NCBI GenBank assembly: GCA_021927905.1
Contig: BLLK01000045.1
Location: 1,240,001 to 1,304,000 of the forward strand
Reading direction: 5' to 3'
DNA: 64,000 bases
Origin: Chaetoceros tenuissimus
Lineage: Eukaryota > Bacillariophyta > Thalassiosirophyceae > Chaetocerotales > Chaetocerotaceae
The position numbers were made by a program, and so were the translations under genes. The notes beneath the pieces were generated by a model. That model ran no database searches and had not been told where the DNA came from. It saw only the letters and a program-made list of their open reading frames with translations. Positions 52,684-63,903 of this stretch are shown here, piece by piece. Position 1 is the first letter of the stretch. Each line of letters opens with the position of its first letter.

Positions 52684-55600
52684 ATGAGATTCAATAAAGC
52701 AGCGTTTACCTCGCTAATATGGTGTTGCCTTTACCCAACATCGGCATTTCAAACAATTTCAACTACTTCCTTTCGAATGAATTCATCAAATCTTTCGGCA
52801 GTGGGTAAACATGGGAGTGCCAGTCCAAAATATAGTGCTGGTGGACCAAAAGTAAAACGCGTTCAAAAAGATAAAGAAGCAGCAGTAGTATCAGATTCTG
52901 CAGACAGTAATTCTAGACGTCAATTGCTATTTTCGCTCTTGACTACTTCAATTGCATCAGCAACAATGAAAGCTCCAGTTTATGCCGATAGTAATACACC
53001 TATTGCAACTTCCACCTTCGAGGAAGAATCTGTTGCGAATGCTTTCAAGAATTATGTCGGAGGGAAATTGATAACACCTCCTATGGATCCTAGATTATAT
53101 GATGTATTTACTTTACCAAATGGATTGAAAGTGATTCTGTGTTCAGATCCTTCTTCAAATACAGCAGCAGCTGCTATGGATGTTCATGTAGGGGCAGCAA
53201 GTGATCCAGACTTGGTTCCTGGTCTCGCTCACTTTTGCGAACACATGCTCTTTCTTGGAACAAAGAAATACCCAGACGAAGATTCTTTCGAAACATTTCT
53301 TTCTGCAAATGGAGGATCATCAAATGCTTTTACTGCAGATGAAAATACAGTATACTATTTTGATATGACTGCAGAGGATGATAAGAAATTGTCTGAAGGA
53401 CTTGACAGATTTGGTTCTTTTTTCACTGGTCCACTATTTACAGAATCAAGTACAAATCGAGAACTGAACGCAATTGAAAGTGAGAATGCGAAGAATCTAC
53501 AATCAGATGTTTTCAGACTTTATCAAATTGAAAAGTCTAGAGCAAACAACTTACATCCATACTCTAAGTTCTATACTGGTAACAAAGCAACGCTGTTGGA
53601 TGGTACTAAAAAGAATAAAGTTGATCTTCGATCAGAGCTTATCAAATTTTATGGAAAGTATTACTCCGCAGACGTCATGTCTTTAGGAGTGGTAGGACCA
53701 CAACCTCTTCCGTTGTTGAAAGAGATGGTATTGGCAGCATTTTCAGATGTACCGACTAATGAATCTAGATTAGGGGTCAAACCGGAACAATCTTGGGCAG
53801 GAAAGATTCCACCATTTCTCCCAGGCAATAATAGTATTATCCCGGCACAAAAGAATATTGTCGAAATTGTACCTGTTGCTGATATTAGACAGGTTATTCT
53901 AACTTGGCCAATAGTATTTGAATCAGTCGAGGATAAGGAGGCACAATTTTTAGACAAACCAGCATTTTACATATCTCACCTGCTGGGCCATGAAGGGCCA
54001 AATTCTTTACTTAGTTATTTGAAGAAGCAAGGATGGGCAAATGGTCTTGGTTCTTCTACTGATGCAGAGCTTAGTGACTTCTACACATTCCAAGTTAGCG
54101 TCCAGTTGACTGAGAAGGGTCTAAAGAACATTGATGACATTGTCGAAGCGATATATTCCTACATTCAGATGCTTCGGGACGATCCTATGCCAAGATATGT
54201 TATCGAGGAGGTTGTGCAATTGAGGTATGTTCAAATAGCAGTATTTCATTTTCTTTGAATGTTTCTTCAAATATTGTCCTAATTTCTCTAATTCTATTAA
54301 AAGTGAATTGGAATGGAGATTCTTGACTACTTCAGCTCCAGGATCATATGCTCAGTCAATATCTCAAAACTTGCAAAAGTACCCTGAGGCACTGACAGTT
54401 GCAGGCCCACGCCGTCTGGCGTTGAGAGAGAAAGATAATGTGTTAATCGACTCAAACAAACCACGCAGTGGATTTACATCTGATGAACAATACGAAATCA
54501 CTGTCGAGTCGATAGGAAAATTGGTTTCCAAGTTGAATGTTGATAATTGTTTGTTGGCAGTGGTAAGTAAAACACTCAGTAGTAAGGCAAAAAAGACTGA
54601 GAAATGGTATGGCACAAAGTACAATGTTTCACCCGTGCCTATGGCAGTATTGAATAAGTGGTCAGACTGTAAAAAAGCAGCAACATTGGGGATCGGTTAC
54701 CCCCGACCAAATGTTTTTATTCCTGACGAAAAGGGTTTAGTTGTCAAGAAACCTGTGAAAGACGTTGACAAAGTGAATAAACCAGTGCCATTTGAAGAGA
54801 GGTTGAAACCTATTTCCCCTCCAACTGTCATTAGAGATGATGGTGAAGGAGGAAAGTGGACAGTGTACTTCAAACAAGATGAGAAGTTTGGACAACCAAA
54901 AGCATATGCCATTTTCCAACTGTTAACAAAAGATGTTTACGCGACTCCGGAAAAGGCAGCGTTGGCCTCTCTGTACCAAGTTTCTGCTAATGACAAATTG
55001 GTTGAGTATGCATATGATGCGTCTTTGTCTGGCCTCACATATGATATTCAGGTCTTACCAAGGGGAGTAAGATTGACATTTGGTGGTTATAATGACAAAC
55101 TCGTCGATTTTGCCACTTACATATCTAGAAAGCTTTCGAGAGATGTAAGAGACCTCCTTCCAAACAGTATAGACGAGTTCGAACGTTACAGAGATGAAAT
55201 TAGAAGAGCACTTGCAGGCTTTGATGTTCAGCAGCCTTATTCTCATGCAATTTATTATACTAATTTGTTGCTGCAACCAAAATCTTTTCAATATACTAAT
55301 TCCGAAATGAGAAGTGCTCTAGAAAGCCTAACTCTTTCTGATCTCGAAAAATATGTCGAGACAATCTGGGATTCTGGTAAAGTAGAGGCATTAATTCAAG
55401 GAAATATGAACGAAAGAGAAGCCTTGGATTTTGTAGATGCTGTTGACAAAACGATTGCATTTGATTCTATGCCGGCGACTGAAATCCCACCACGTCTAAA
55501 ACCTCTGCCAGTTCCCGAGACAGTGCCGAACGAGGCACCGATCCGTATTTCAACAGCTGAACCGAATCCATCCAATCCTAATGCAGCGATACAAGTTACT

Positions 55601-56358
55601 TACCAATGTTTGGATACTTCCGAAAAATCGCATGTGATTATTGAAGTAATAGCATCAATAATATCAGAAAAGTTCTACGAAGACCTAAGAACTAAGCAAC
55701 AGGTAAGTAAAGGAACTTGCGCTTGCTAGTAAATTGTACTTTGGAGCTAATGTTCTTTCTTTCATTTCCTCCAGCTCGGTTATATTGTTTCTTGTGGAGT
55801 TAAGGCTGCCTCAACAGCAAGACTTCTCTCATTTGTGGTACAAAGTAGGTGAGTGTAAAAGAGATCTGTTCCATATTACATCTGGACTCGCATCTAACTA
55901 TTTTCGCTTTCATCAGTGTTGCGCCAACATCTCGTCTCAACGGAGAAATCATGAAGTTTGTCGGTGAAGTTAAAGAGAAGTTCTTAGAACCTCTCACAGA
56001 TGAACAAGTATCTAAATTTGCAAGGGCTTTAGTTTTAAAGAAAACAGACCCAGACAAGAAACTTGCTACAGAAGCTACACGTAATTGGAACGAGATTTCA
56101 TCAGGACGATTGGAGTTTGATAGGCGACAGAACGAAGCGAAAACATTACTAACAGTTACAAAAGATGATGTAATCAGTTACTGGGATGAATTTGTTCTTG
56201 GAAAGTCAGGTAAACATAGAGTTCTTGTCAGTGAAGTAATACCGAAAAATGGTGCAGCCTCGTCCAAGTCTCCTGCTAAAACATATATTGAAATGTCACA
56301 GCTTGGTATTGATGATGTTCAGACATATCGCACCGATAGAGAAAAAGAAATCGAATAA
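52684..56358 (+). CDS. Insulysin-like M16 zinc metalloprotease, predicted thylakoid-lumen
   Basis: Exons 52684-54224, 54304-55702, 55775-55848 and 55917-56358 join to 1151 aa (introns 79, 72 and 68 nt). The start is the ATG opening a signal peptide (MRFNKAAFTSLIWCCLYPTSA) cleaved before Phe22, a plastid motif. After a basic transit stretch comes a twin-arginine signal (SRRQLLFSLL, Arg78-79, ending VYA near 101), indicating Tat transport into the thylakoid lumen. The protease has the inverted zinc motif H183-FCEH187 and the downstream ligand in LNAIESE (about Glu267), followed by the M16 middle and C-terminal domains with LRTKQQLGYIVSCG. Insulysins form a closed chamber that degrades short peptides; a luminal one could clear transit or signal peptides (inference). 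Confidence 0.88.
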
Positions 56359-57401
56359 AGCATTTACTATACATTGCTTTTTAAAATCTGTAAAGAATTC
56401 CCAATCATTGGTGTTGGTTTTATGCCCACTTAGTGTTGTTCATTCATATACTTACTTCTTTGAGTGACCACGTCACAGGCTCGGTTGAAGGAGCATTGGA
56501 GTCCGATCAAGCTGCGTACATAACTATCCATAAAACTTTTGCGTGTGTCTCATCGTTTTCTCTTTCTTTGTGAAGTTGGAAGATCTAGCTAGACCTTAGT
56601 GTACTACTTGGACTTTTGAAGAAGAAATAAAGCCTTGTCAGTAATAATAAAGAAGAATCGTGATGAAACGATTGAAGAACACCAATAGACAATATGTCCT
56701 AACATCAGAGCAATAAATAGTATGCTAATGAGAAAAAATCATGTAAAGGGAAGTTCTAGTGAAGTCTGTCTGTGTTCAGTATTGAAACTCTTATTAGATT
56801 TCGGAACCTCATCGTTACCTCAGTTTCCTTGCTCAAAAAGAAAGTTGACGCCTCATGGAAATAAAGAACAAACTTATACGCCATTTCAAATATCAAGTCT
56901 TCTACCTTTACTTCAGATAATTCTAAAAGATAAAGGCCAGCCGTACTCGTACATATTACATGAAGGTAGGAGTCGCAGGGCAATAGATGAGATTTGTTTG
57001 GAATATAACTCAAAGTAATATATTCTGCCATTCATTGGCTCAACAACTCATCTTATTCAAATTGTACTGTTGTATTTCTCCCGGAGAAAATGATCAAGTT
57101 TTTGATTGTCAAATCTCTATTGGGTATTGCCAACGACAATGTTGATATCTTTTTGGAATTTTGGGATGTTTGTTTTGGCATAAATGAAAATGCTCAAAAG
57201 CTATGCAATTACGATATATTGTTTGTACTATAACTACTCATACATAAAGATATAAGAAACGCACGAATCAATAGGAATAGAATACGAATCATAGGAATAG
57301 ATTTTTGTAAAGATTGCTCTAACTCCATAGACCAATTGTACTAACTATCGCTTTTACTCATCCCTTATGTACTAGATTCCTAACGCTTCACTAGCAAATA
57401 A
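56359..57401. other. Intergenic region, one doubtful small ORF
   Basis: 1.04 kb. An ATG-started 98-codon frame at 56722-57018 has a helical Leu-rich look (LLPLLQIILKD) but no recognised family, no supporting splice signals and ordinary composition. I treat it as uncertain. A duplicated AATCATAGGAATAGA-like motif occurs at 57271-57302. Confidence 0.4.
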
Positions 57402-59226
57402 ATGACGTCTGAGGTAGAGCGCAACATCAAATCTCTCATTTGCGAGAATAGTGGAGAGCTGTCTCTTTCAACCATCAAAGATCTTTATCTATTCAGATTT
57501 GGTAGCACTCTTGTTGTCCCACCATATGTAAAACTATCTAGTTGGATTGATAGTTTTCCGTCATTTTACCTTAAGAAGAAGCGTGGTACAAATGATACAA
57601 TAGTATATTTGAAGGAAGGACTAGCAACCTCTCATGGTGTGAATCATGATGAAGTGGAAAATATCAAGCAGCTTTTCAGTAGTAAAGGTGGGGAGCTATC
57701 AATGTCTTGGCTAAAGGAAGACTACATGAAAAAGTTTCATGAACCACTTCGTGTAAGTGGAAGATTATCATCATGGCTAAAAAATGTTCCTTGCTTTGGT
57801 ATGAAAGTTCGACCAAATACAAACGATTCAGTACTCTACCTAAAGCAACCTGTATCTATTTTGGCCGAGAGGCTTCAAGATATCAACACAGCAAACGAAG
57901 AAGTTGCAGGGGGGCACTCAGACGTCTTTAGCGACCATGAAGAAAGTGAACCAGAAGAAACAAAAATTGACGAAATCATCGAGTCTCTATTGGCCCACGC
58001 AGGTGGTTCCTTTCAAATTCCAAATGTTCATCAAGAAGTGCAATCCATTCTAAATATTCTTCCTTCTCGCTGGACTGAAGCGCTCAAGTCTATAGGTGTA
58101 GACAAGGTAACTGATATTTCTCTGGATGTCGATAGACGCCCTCATTGTTGGATTGATGGAAAGCGCTTGTATATTGCACAGGAAGGTGAGAAAGTCAATG
58201 TGCGTGACATTGATTTCATAGTACAGCATTTGAAAGAAATTGGTAGCGATAATCGGGCAGGTTTAGATAAGCAATTGCATAGAGTAAGTGCAATCCGTAA
58301 CAACAATGATGCTATCATAGGTTTGACGATTAGAATTGGGCGTCATGTTGAAGGCAATGCAGATTTTCTACTGGATCTACTGTACGATAAATGCGGCAGT
58401 ATTTTGCTTCTTGGAGAGGTAAGTTGAGAACTTCAATGTTTTTATCCTTGATAGGCGATCTTTTCCTCTTATCAATTCATGTTCTACTTTTGTACCTCAT
58501 GAAGCCTGGGTAAGTTGATTTCCAGACAGTATGTATCCTATCCCTAAAGATTTGAAACTAAATATATGATTCCACTGTCCTTGTACTATTTCCCACATAG
58601 GTCTGGTAAAACAACAATTGTACGAGAGATTACTAGCAAGCTAGCAGAAGAGCAAAATGTATTTGTAATTGATACCTCCAATGAAATCGCTGGTAATTGG
58701 AGATATTCCACATTGGTGTATTGGAAATGCAAGAAGAATGATGGTCAAGAGCCTCCAAAGTCAAGCCAAAACAATGATTGAATGTGTGCAGAATCATACG
58801 CCACATGCCATGGTTATCGATGAAATTGGAAGAAGAGAAGAAGTCAGAGCTGCGCAGACTAGTAAAGATCGTGGCGTTCGTATGATTGCATCGGCCCATG
58901 GAGATCTTAGAAAATTGGTGAACAATGTCGAGCTAAAAGGTTTGATCGGAGGAACTGAGTCTGTAACTTTGGGAGACGAAGAAGCAAGAAAAAGAGGTTC
59001 AAGAAGCACTACTAACGGTCTACAGAAACAAATGACAGTACGAGCAGGGAAGCCAATCTTTGACGTTATCATAGAATTGAAGCGTGGAAAACTAAATGAG
59101 TGGAATGTGATTGAAAATGTAGGCAAAGCTGTAGACGATATCCTGAATGGAGGTCAGTACACAGTTCAAAAGCGTATGCGTTGCATGAACTCTGGAAGAA
59201 TCTTTGTTGAGAAACAAAAGCATTAG
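57402..59226 (+). CDS. LOTUS-domain plus Ycf45/SpoIIIAA-type R3H-associated ATPase
   Basis: Exons 57402-58418, a micro-exon 58505-58509 (CCTGG) and 58601-59226; introns 86 and 91 nt with GTAAGT donors. Two LOTUS/OST-HTH-like repeats (about 1-70 and 78-150: KGGELSMSWLKEDYMKKF, then LSSWLKNVPCF) precede an acidic linker and the Ycf45/SpoIIIAA ATPase. The micro-exon is needed to complete the P-loop GEPGSGKTT. Downstream are FVIDTSNEIAG, GDIPHWCIGNARRM, MVIDEIGRREE (Walker B), ASAHGDLRKLV and SVTLGDEEARKRG, all family signatures. Between NEIAG and GDIPH, near 58695, the frame shifts by one extra base; no intron fits, so this is an indel in the genome or assembly. Ycf45 proteins are plastid or cyanobacterial ATPases of unknown role. 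No plastid pre-sequence is visible. Confidence 0.75.
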
Positions 59227-59703
59227 TATGATACTAGCTATAATTTGCGGCCGGCTAGGCGAGCTAAACTCATTCTTATTATTGTTGTTTCCATGCAATT
59301 ATATTCACTACTTACTTCTCTTCGTCAGAATGATAAATCCTTCCATGTCATTGGTTTTGCTTCGGTAAATATTCTTACCATAAGGTTAAGTCCCTCCATA
59401 GTTCCACTTCAAGATGAAATAATAGAGAATATGAAGGTGTTAAAAAATTGGACTTGCATTTAGTTTCAAAGTATTCAGGCCAGAATCGAATCGACGTTTT
59501 TCGCCATCTATCTAGACTCTGTTTCAGATTCAACTCTCTAGTCCACTGAGCCTGATTTAGCCTCATATTTTATAAGGTATGTAAAGAATTTCTTACACTG
59601 TTTCATTCACTACAATAACTTTATATAGCATGACGCTTTGGGGCACTTCTCTAGATTGTGAAAGTATTCAAGCAAAATATGTTTATACTTAAATAAATGT
59701 ATT
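59227..59703. other. Intergenic spacer between convergent genes
   Basis: 477 nt, mostly 3' flanks. A CCGGC-rich short palindrome GCGGCCGGCTAGGC lies at 59248-59261. No gene, RNA or long repeat is seen. Confidence 0.45.
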
Positions 59704-62700
59704 TTACTTCTTCTTGTTAAGCATAGAACTGAAGAATCCAAAACTGTTACTAACAGCACTTGCAGCTGCTGAACTTGCACTTTTCTTTTCAGACTCGCTT
59801 TTATCACTTCTTTCCTTTCCGAGATTCTTGAGAAGCTCCAATTCTTTGACAGATTGTTCCGCCTGGATCGGTAGCAGCATGAATCGTCGTGATGACGACA
59901 TTGGGTTCAGGAGAAGAGGAACAGCTTCGGAAGGAGCACTGTCCGGAAGTACAGATCCCAAACCCGAAGGTTGGGTTTGATCATCTCCAAATAATGAAGA
60001 GAAAAACATATTACAGGACGCATATACATGGTCATGGCGAGCCTCGATCATCTTGATGTATGAAGTGTAGAGACTAGAGTCACTCTTCCTAATCAAGGCT
60101 ATGACTTCAGACAAAGATTCCTCTGCAAATTGATTGTAAGTGATTTGATCAATTGATTCATCAATTTCCTTCTCATCTTCACCATTGATCATTGAGTCAC
60201 CCCCAAAATCAAAGCTGTTTCGTTTGCAGTAGGACTTTTCAATGAAAGAAATATCCATCAGAAGCTGGACTTGAGCAGAAGGAGGACACTTAAGTATGAC
60301 CAACTCGCCTTCTACTGTATCGTCATTGCTGGAAAGACTTTGAATTTTCTTTGAAATTACAAGCAAAGATTCTCGGACTAGTGATGATCTCAATATTTCT
60401 AGCATAGTCGAGGCGTCAATAGTTCGAGACAAATCTAATCCCATTGCATTGGCGTAGTCTTCTGATGGATAGGGTTGCATCGCATCTGAAGGTGAAATAC
60501 TTTGATTCAAAGTACTAGCGACAGAGATGAAGTATGAAACAACAAAACTTGACACGTTTCCAATCAAATTATTTGATCCTGCGTCAGAGTTGCTGTCGCC
60601 AATTTCCCCAAGAGCATCCCCGATTTCTTGTTGTAAGAGATCATCTTCTGACGAAGAATCAGGGAGATACAATCTTTTCCATTCTACGTCCCCCACAGAT
60701 GATGCAACCGATATAAACTGATCAAGGCTTTCGGAAAATACCTTGGCTGACTGAGAAAGTGCAACCTTGGCCCATTTTTCGAAGCATGATTCAACAATTC
60801 CGTCAAGGATACCTTGAATTGTACCCAAAGCACTTTCGTTACCACTTGATGCGTGTTTTAACCCTCTAGCTGATAGTAACGCTAGCTCTGACAATGACAA
60901 CGTTCGTGCAGTCGAGGATGACTTTTTATCTATTATATCAACTCCTGAAGAAAGAAGCATTGTTTCTCGTACCATTTCAGCTCCATGAAAATGAGTTCCT
61001 GAAAACGCTCCTTCCATGGTTTCCATTGCTTCTTCAAAAGTGATTAGACCGTCATCGTCAACATCTGCTATTTCAAATGCAGACTGCAATTCGACAATTG
61101 AGATCATTCCTACTTTCCCTCTTGATTTGGATGCAATGATTGCAGGTGAGGAATTAGGGTCCAATAAGATCGGCAAAGATGTCAACCGGAATTTCAACAA
61201 GAAGCATAGTCTTCCAAGAATCAAATCCCTTGTTGCATCCTCTTCACTATCAGTATGTGATGCTGGGCCGGATGAGGATTTCTTGAGCATTCGTCGCAGC
61301 TCATTCAAAAGTCGGCCCATAATTTCACAAGTTTGTACATACAAACTTTGCTTGAGCCTGCGTTCACTTTCTTCTCTCTCTTCAGCATGAACGAGCAATT
61401 CATGGGCATCATCGCTAACTTTTTTCAAAGCTTGATCCAATTCTGTGGCTATCTTGAGAGTATTACGATATGCTTCATGAGGTAGAATTTCGTTGAAGGG
61501 TGGAGCATTTGCCAAAGATGCTCTGAGGGATGACACAACTTGACGATGGACGGAATGAAAGGATGTCGAGAGGATTGAGTGCACAAGTGACGAGAATGTA
61601 TTGGAAAACAAAGTTCCCCATAACGAAAAACCTTTCTGTTGCGAATTGAGGGAAGCGGCTGTTGCTTGTGAAGATGATGTAGTTGTCAGGCCTTCTAAAG
61701 CTCTAGTCACTACTTTCACATCAATCATTTTGATGGCATCTTCCCATTTGCAAACACCACCAGAAAGTTTTTGAAGACAATCAGCTCCGTCAGTTCTATC
61801 ATACAAAGATTGCCGCATGTGACCCAATCTACTCGCTGTCGTCCCAGCGATTCCAACCAAGATAGTCTTAACCTTTGATCTAATTAAAGGTAGATTTGCT
61901 GCCAAAAAATTGGATATTTTTGATTTCAACTGTTCATGATCAAATGTTGGTAGAAGCGAAGTTGTGTTGATTTCATTATCTTCCATTTCGTTTGTCCTCA
62001 AAGCAAAAATTTGGTAAGGATATAGGATAATATCATATTGAAGAATCATAAGAATCTCCGAAATTGTTTTTTCTGCCTCGTTTGTTGCCTCCTCGCTGTA
62101 AAATGTAGAGTCTTTTTTACTTCGCGCTTGCGACTTGTCAATTGGGGACTTTGGAGTCAACTTATCCATGAGCCGATGGATATGCTTCGCCTTTGAATCA
62201 AAATACAAATCAAGGAGTCTGTTCGCCTTTGTGGTATCATTGAATTGCTGAACATTTAACAAATGTATCGCAGTAAGAGCTCTAGCTATATCTGAACCAC
62301 TTCTTGATAGTTGGAGTAGCTTCTTCTTCGAGATATGAACAATACGTATAGGAATACTCTGTAAATGCATGTACACCATCTTGATCTGCATCAGTAATTC
62401 CTTATTTGAAGATGGGGAAAAGTCATTATTATCCGTCACTTTTGAAAGAGCATTAGCTAGGGGATATTTCCTGGTATACTTTGTCATGATGCCAAAAATT
62501 TGAAGAATTGCTTTCGATGCTCCATACACATCACTTTCATCCAAACAGGAATGGACTTCTCTAGGTGCCTGTGAAAGTATAATTCTATCTAAATCTACTT
62601 CGTTGATTGCTGATGATGGCATTTCTACAGAGTCTTCTTCCCTATTTTCTGCAGGTTTCTTATTTGCAGCATTTAACAATTCTTCCACCAAGCCAGGTAT

Positions 62701-62922
62701 CTTATTAACTAGCTCATCGAGAAGTTTCGCATCCCTCTGCATTTCTAATACTTCATCACTACTACCAACCAACTCTTTGTAACGACTGGCTAGAACTAGC
62801 TTTAGCTCGGTCTTTTTTGCTTCAGCATCTGATAAAGCTCGTTTGTAAAGCTCTCGCATCTCATCGATAGTGAGAGACTTTGCGAGGCTATTTGTATACG
62901 ATGTTGCTTGGACCTGCTGCAT
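59704..62922 (-). CDS. COG1: Conserved oligomeric Golgi complex subunit 1 with embedded EF-hand
   Basis: 1072 aa, single exon. The N-terminal 100 residues match the Vps51/COG1 family: a helix with IDEMRELYKRALSDAEAKK, then L-x-x-RYKELVGSSDEVLEMQ. The remainder is a long helical rod as in multisubunit tethers. Inserted near residues 620-631 is a canonical EF-hand loop, DVDDDGLITFEE, flanked by helices (ELQSAFEIA and AMETMEGAF), with all calcium-coordinating positions filled. COG1 belongs to lobe A of the COG complex, which tethers retrograde vesicles at the Golgi; calcium binding is not part of the animal or yeast protein as I know it. A Ser/Ala/Lys-rich end closes the protein. Confidence 0.8.
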   Translation of the reverse strand: MQQVQATSYTNSLAKSLTIDEMRELYKRALSDAEAKKTELKLVLASRYKELVGSSDEVLEMQRDAKLLDELVNKIPGLVEELLNAANKKPAENREEDSVEMPSSAINEVDLDRIILSQAPREVHSCLDESDVYGASKAILQIFGIMTKYTRKYPLANALSKVTDNNDFSPSSNKELLMQIKMVYMHLQSIPIRIVHISKKKLLQLSRSGSDIARALTAIHLLNVQQFNDTTKANRLLDLYFDSKAKHIHRLMDKLTPKSPIDKSQARSKKDSTFYSEEATNEAEKTISEILMILQYDIILYPYQIFALRTNEMEDNEINTTSLLPTFDHEQLKSKISNFLAANLPLIRSKVKTILVGIAGTTASRLGHMRQSLYDRTDGADCLQKLSGGVCKWEDAIKMIDVKVVTRALEGLTTTSSSQATAASLNSQQKGFSLWGTLFSNTFSSLVHSILSTSFHSVHRQVVSSLRASLANAPPFNEILPHEAYRNTLKIATELDQALKKVSDDAHELLVHAEEREESERRLKQSLYVQTCEIMGRLLNELRRMLKKSSSGPASHTDSEEDATRDLILGRLCFLLKFRLTSLPILLDPNSSPAIIASKSRGKVGMISIVELQSAFEIADVDDDGLITFEEAMETMEGAFSGTHFHGAEMVRETMLLSSGVDIIDKKSSSTARTLSLSELALLSARGLKHASSGNESALGTIQGILDGIVESCFEKWAKVALSQSAKVFSESLDQFISVASSVGDVEWKRLYLPDSSSEDDLLQQEIGDALGEIGDSNSDAGSNNLIGNVSSFVVSYFISVASTLNQSISPSDAMQPYPSEDYANAMGLDLSRTIDASTMLEILRSSLVRESLLVISKKIQSLSSNDDTVEGELVILKCPPSAQVQLLMDISFIEKSYCKRNSFDFGGDSMINGEDEKEIDESIDQITYNQFAEESLSEVIALIRKSDSSLYTSYIKMIEARHDHVYASCNMFFSSLFGDDQTQPSGLGSVLPDSAPSEAVPLLLNPMSSSRRFMLLPIQAEQSVKELELLKNLGKERSDKSESEKKSASSAAASAVSNSFGFFSSMLNKKK

Positions 62923-63246
62923 CTTTACTTATCTAATGTTGGAAATACAAAGAGTGTGGGTGTGCAACATATGATGAGATACTTTCTTTTGCTGGGACCA
63001 TGGATGTATTTTTGTATGTTTGCTTCGGTTCAGATCTTCGCCGTTTTGCCGTTGATTCTGTTAACGCTCGATAACGTTCTAGTAAGTTTTGGATCCAAAA
63101 AGAAAAAAATATGAGTTCCGGAGTTCTTCGGTAAATAATAATCAGATCCTCAATAACAAATGTTTTTTATTTATATTAATTATATTTAAAATGTAACTGT
63201 CACATAATTTCGTGTAAGTCCCCATCCCTTTACCTTGAGTTTCTTC
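62923..63246. other. Promoter of COG1 and 3' flank of the last gene
   Basis: 324 nt. A 68-codon frame on the plus strand (62908-63114) overlaps the COG1 start and has no family resemblance. Nothing else is recognised. Confidence 0.45.
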
Positions 63247-63903
63247 TTAACTACAAAGACCACACGAGTTTCTACATTTTCTTCTAACACTTGGATTGTC
63301 ACATAGGTGAAGCGCCTTATTTCTGACATACTGGCAGTTTCTTCCCTTATCCTCCCCTTCAATGGCAAATTTTCCTCTCTTATCATCACATTTTGGGAGT
63401 TGATAATGATCGTCATGGCAAAGTCCTGTTTCAGCTACAATTTCGTATGTTTCATTCTTTTCCATTTCAGGGCAAACATCTCTGTAAAACAAGTGTAGAA
63501 CTGACATTGGTTGAGCACACTTTGTTCGACATGTTGTAGCACCATCAACCACGAGCGCACAGTATTTTTCCACTTCTTGAATATGCTCTAGATAAAGTGC
63601 GTCGTTCGCATCACAAGTCATTTGCAAATGCTCATTTGGAGAATGTGAATGCTGATGTTCACATGGAGTTCCACATGTTGCCGGGCATCTCCTCTTCACT
63701 TTCTTGCTTGTTTCGCATAGGGACTTATTATTATTACTAACATATTGGCAGTTTCTTATTGGTTTACTGTTGATGCCGTCGAGCTCAGGAATCCTGAATT
63801 TTCCTCTGGAGTCCTCGCATTCTCCAAGTTTTCGGCTTGGATCTGCTACAGCACCATTATTAAACAAAAGAGCAAGAGATATTACAGTTGCGAAAAGCTT
63901 CAT
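63247..63903 (-). CDS. Secreted Cys-rich protein with two ShK-like domains
   Basis: 218 aa. The signal peptide (MKLFATVISLALLFNNGAVA) is followed by two related Cys-rich modules (about 26-82 and 165-217). Each reads C-x-D-x-RGKF, then RNCQYV, a Cys, RRC or RKC, and a closing (T/S)CGxC. This is the ShKT-like six-Cys pattern common in diatom and oomycete secreted proteins. Between them lies a region with four to six further Cys and a His-rich stretch (EHQHSHSPNEH) that might bind metal. The role is unknown; ShK domains elsewhere accompany secreted enzymes or bind channels. Confidence 0.75.
   Translation of the reverse strand: MKLFATVISLALLFNNGAVADPSRKLGECEDSRGKFRIPELDGINSKPIRNCQYVSNNNKSLCETSKKVKRRCPATCGTPCEHQHSHSPNEHLQMTCDANDALYLEHIQEVEKYCALVVDGATTCRTKCAQPMSVLHLFYRDVCPEMEKNETYEIVAETGLCHDDHYQLPKCDDKRGKFAIEGEDKGRNCQYVRNKALHLCDNPSVRRKCRNSCGLCS

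Noticed and set aside
56722-57018. 98-codon ATG frame in a gene-poor gap
   Set aside because: No recognised motif and no supporting context; kept only as a remark in the intergenic entry.
62908-63114. 68-codon plus-strand frame with a hydrophobic stretch
   Set aside because: It overlaps the COG1 start, has no family resemblance or splice signals, and is within chance length for AT-rich DNA.
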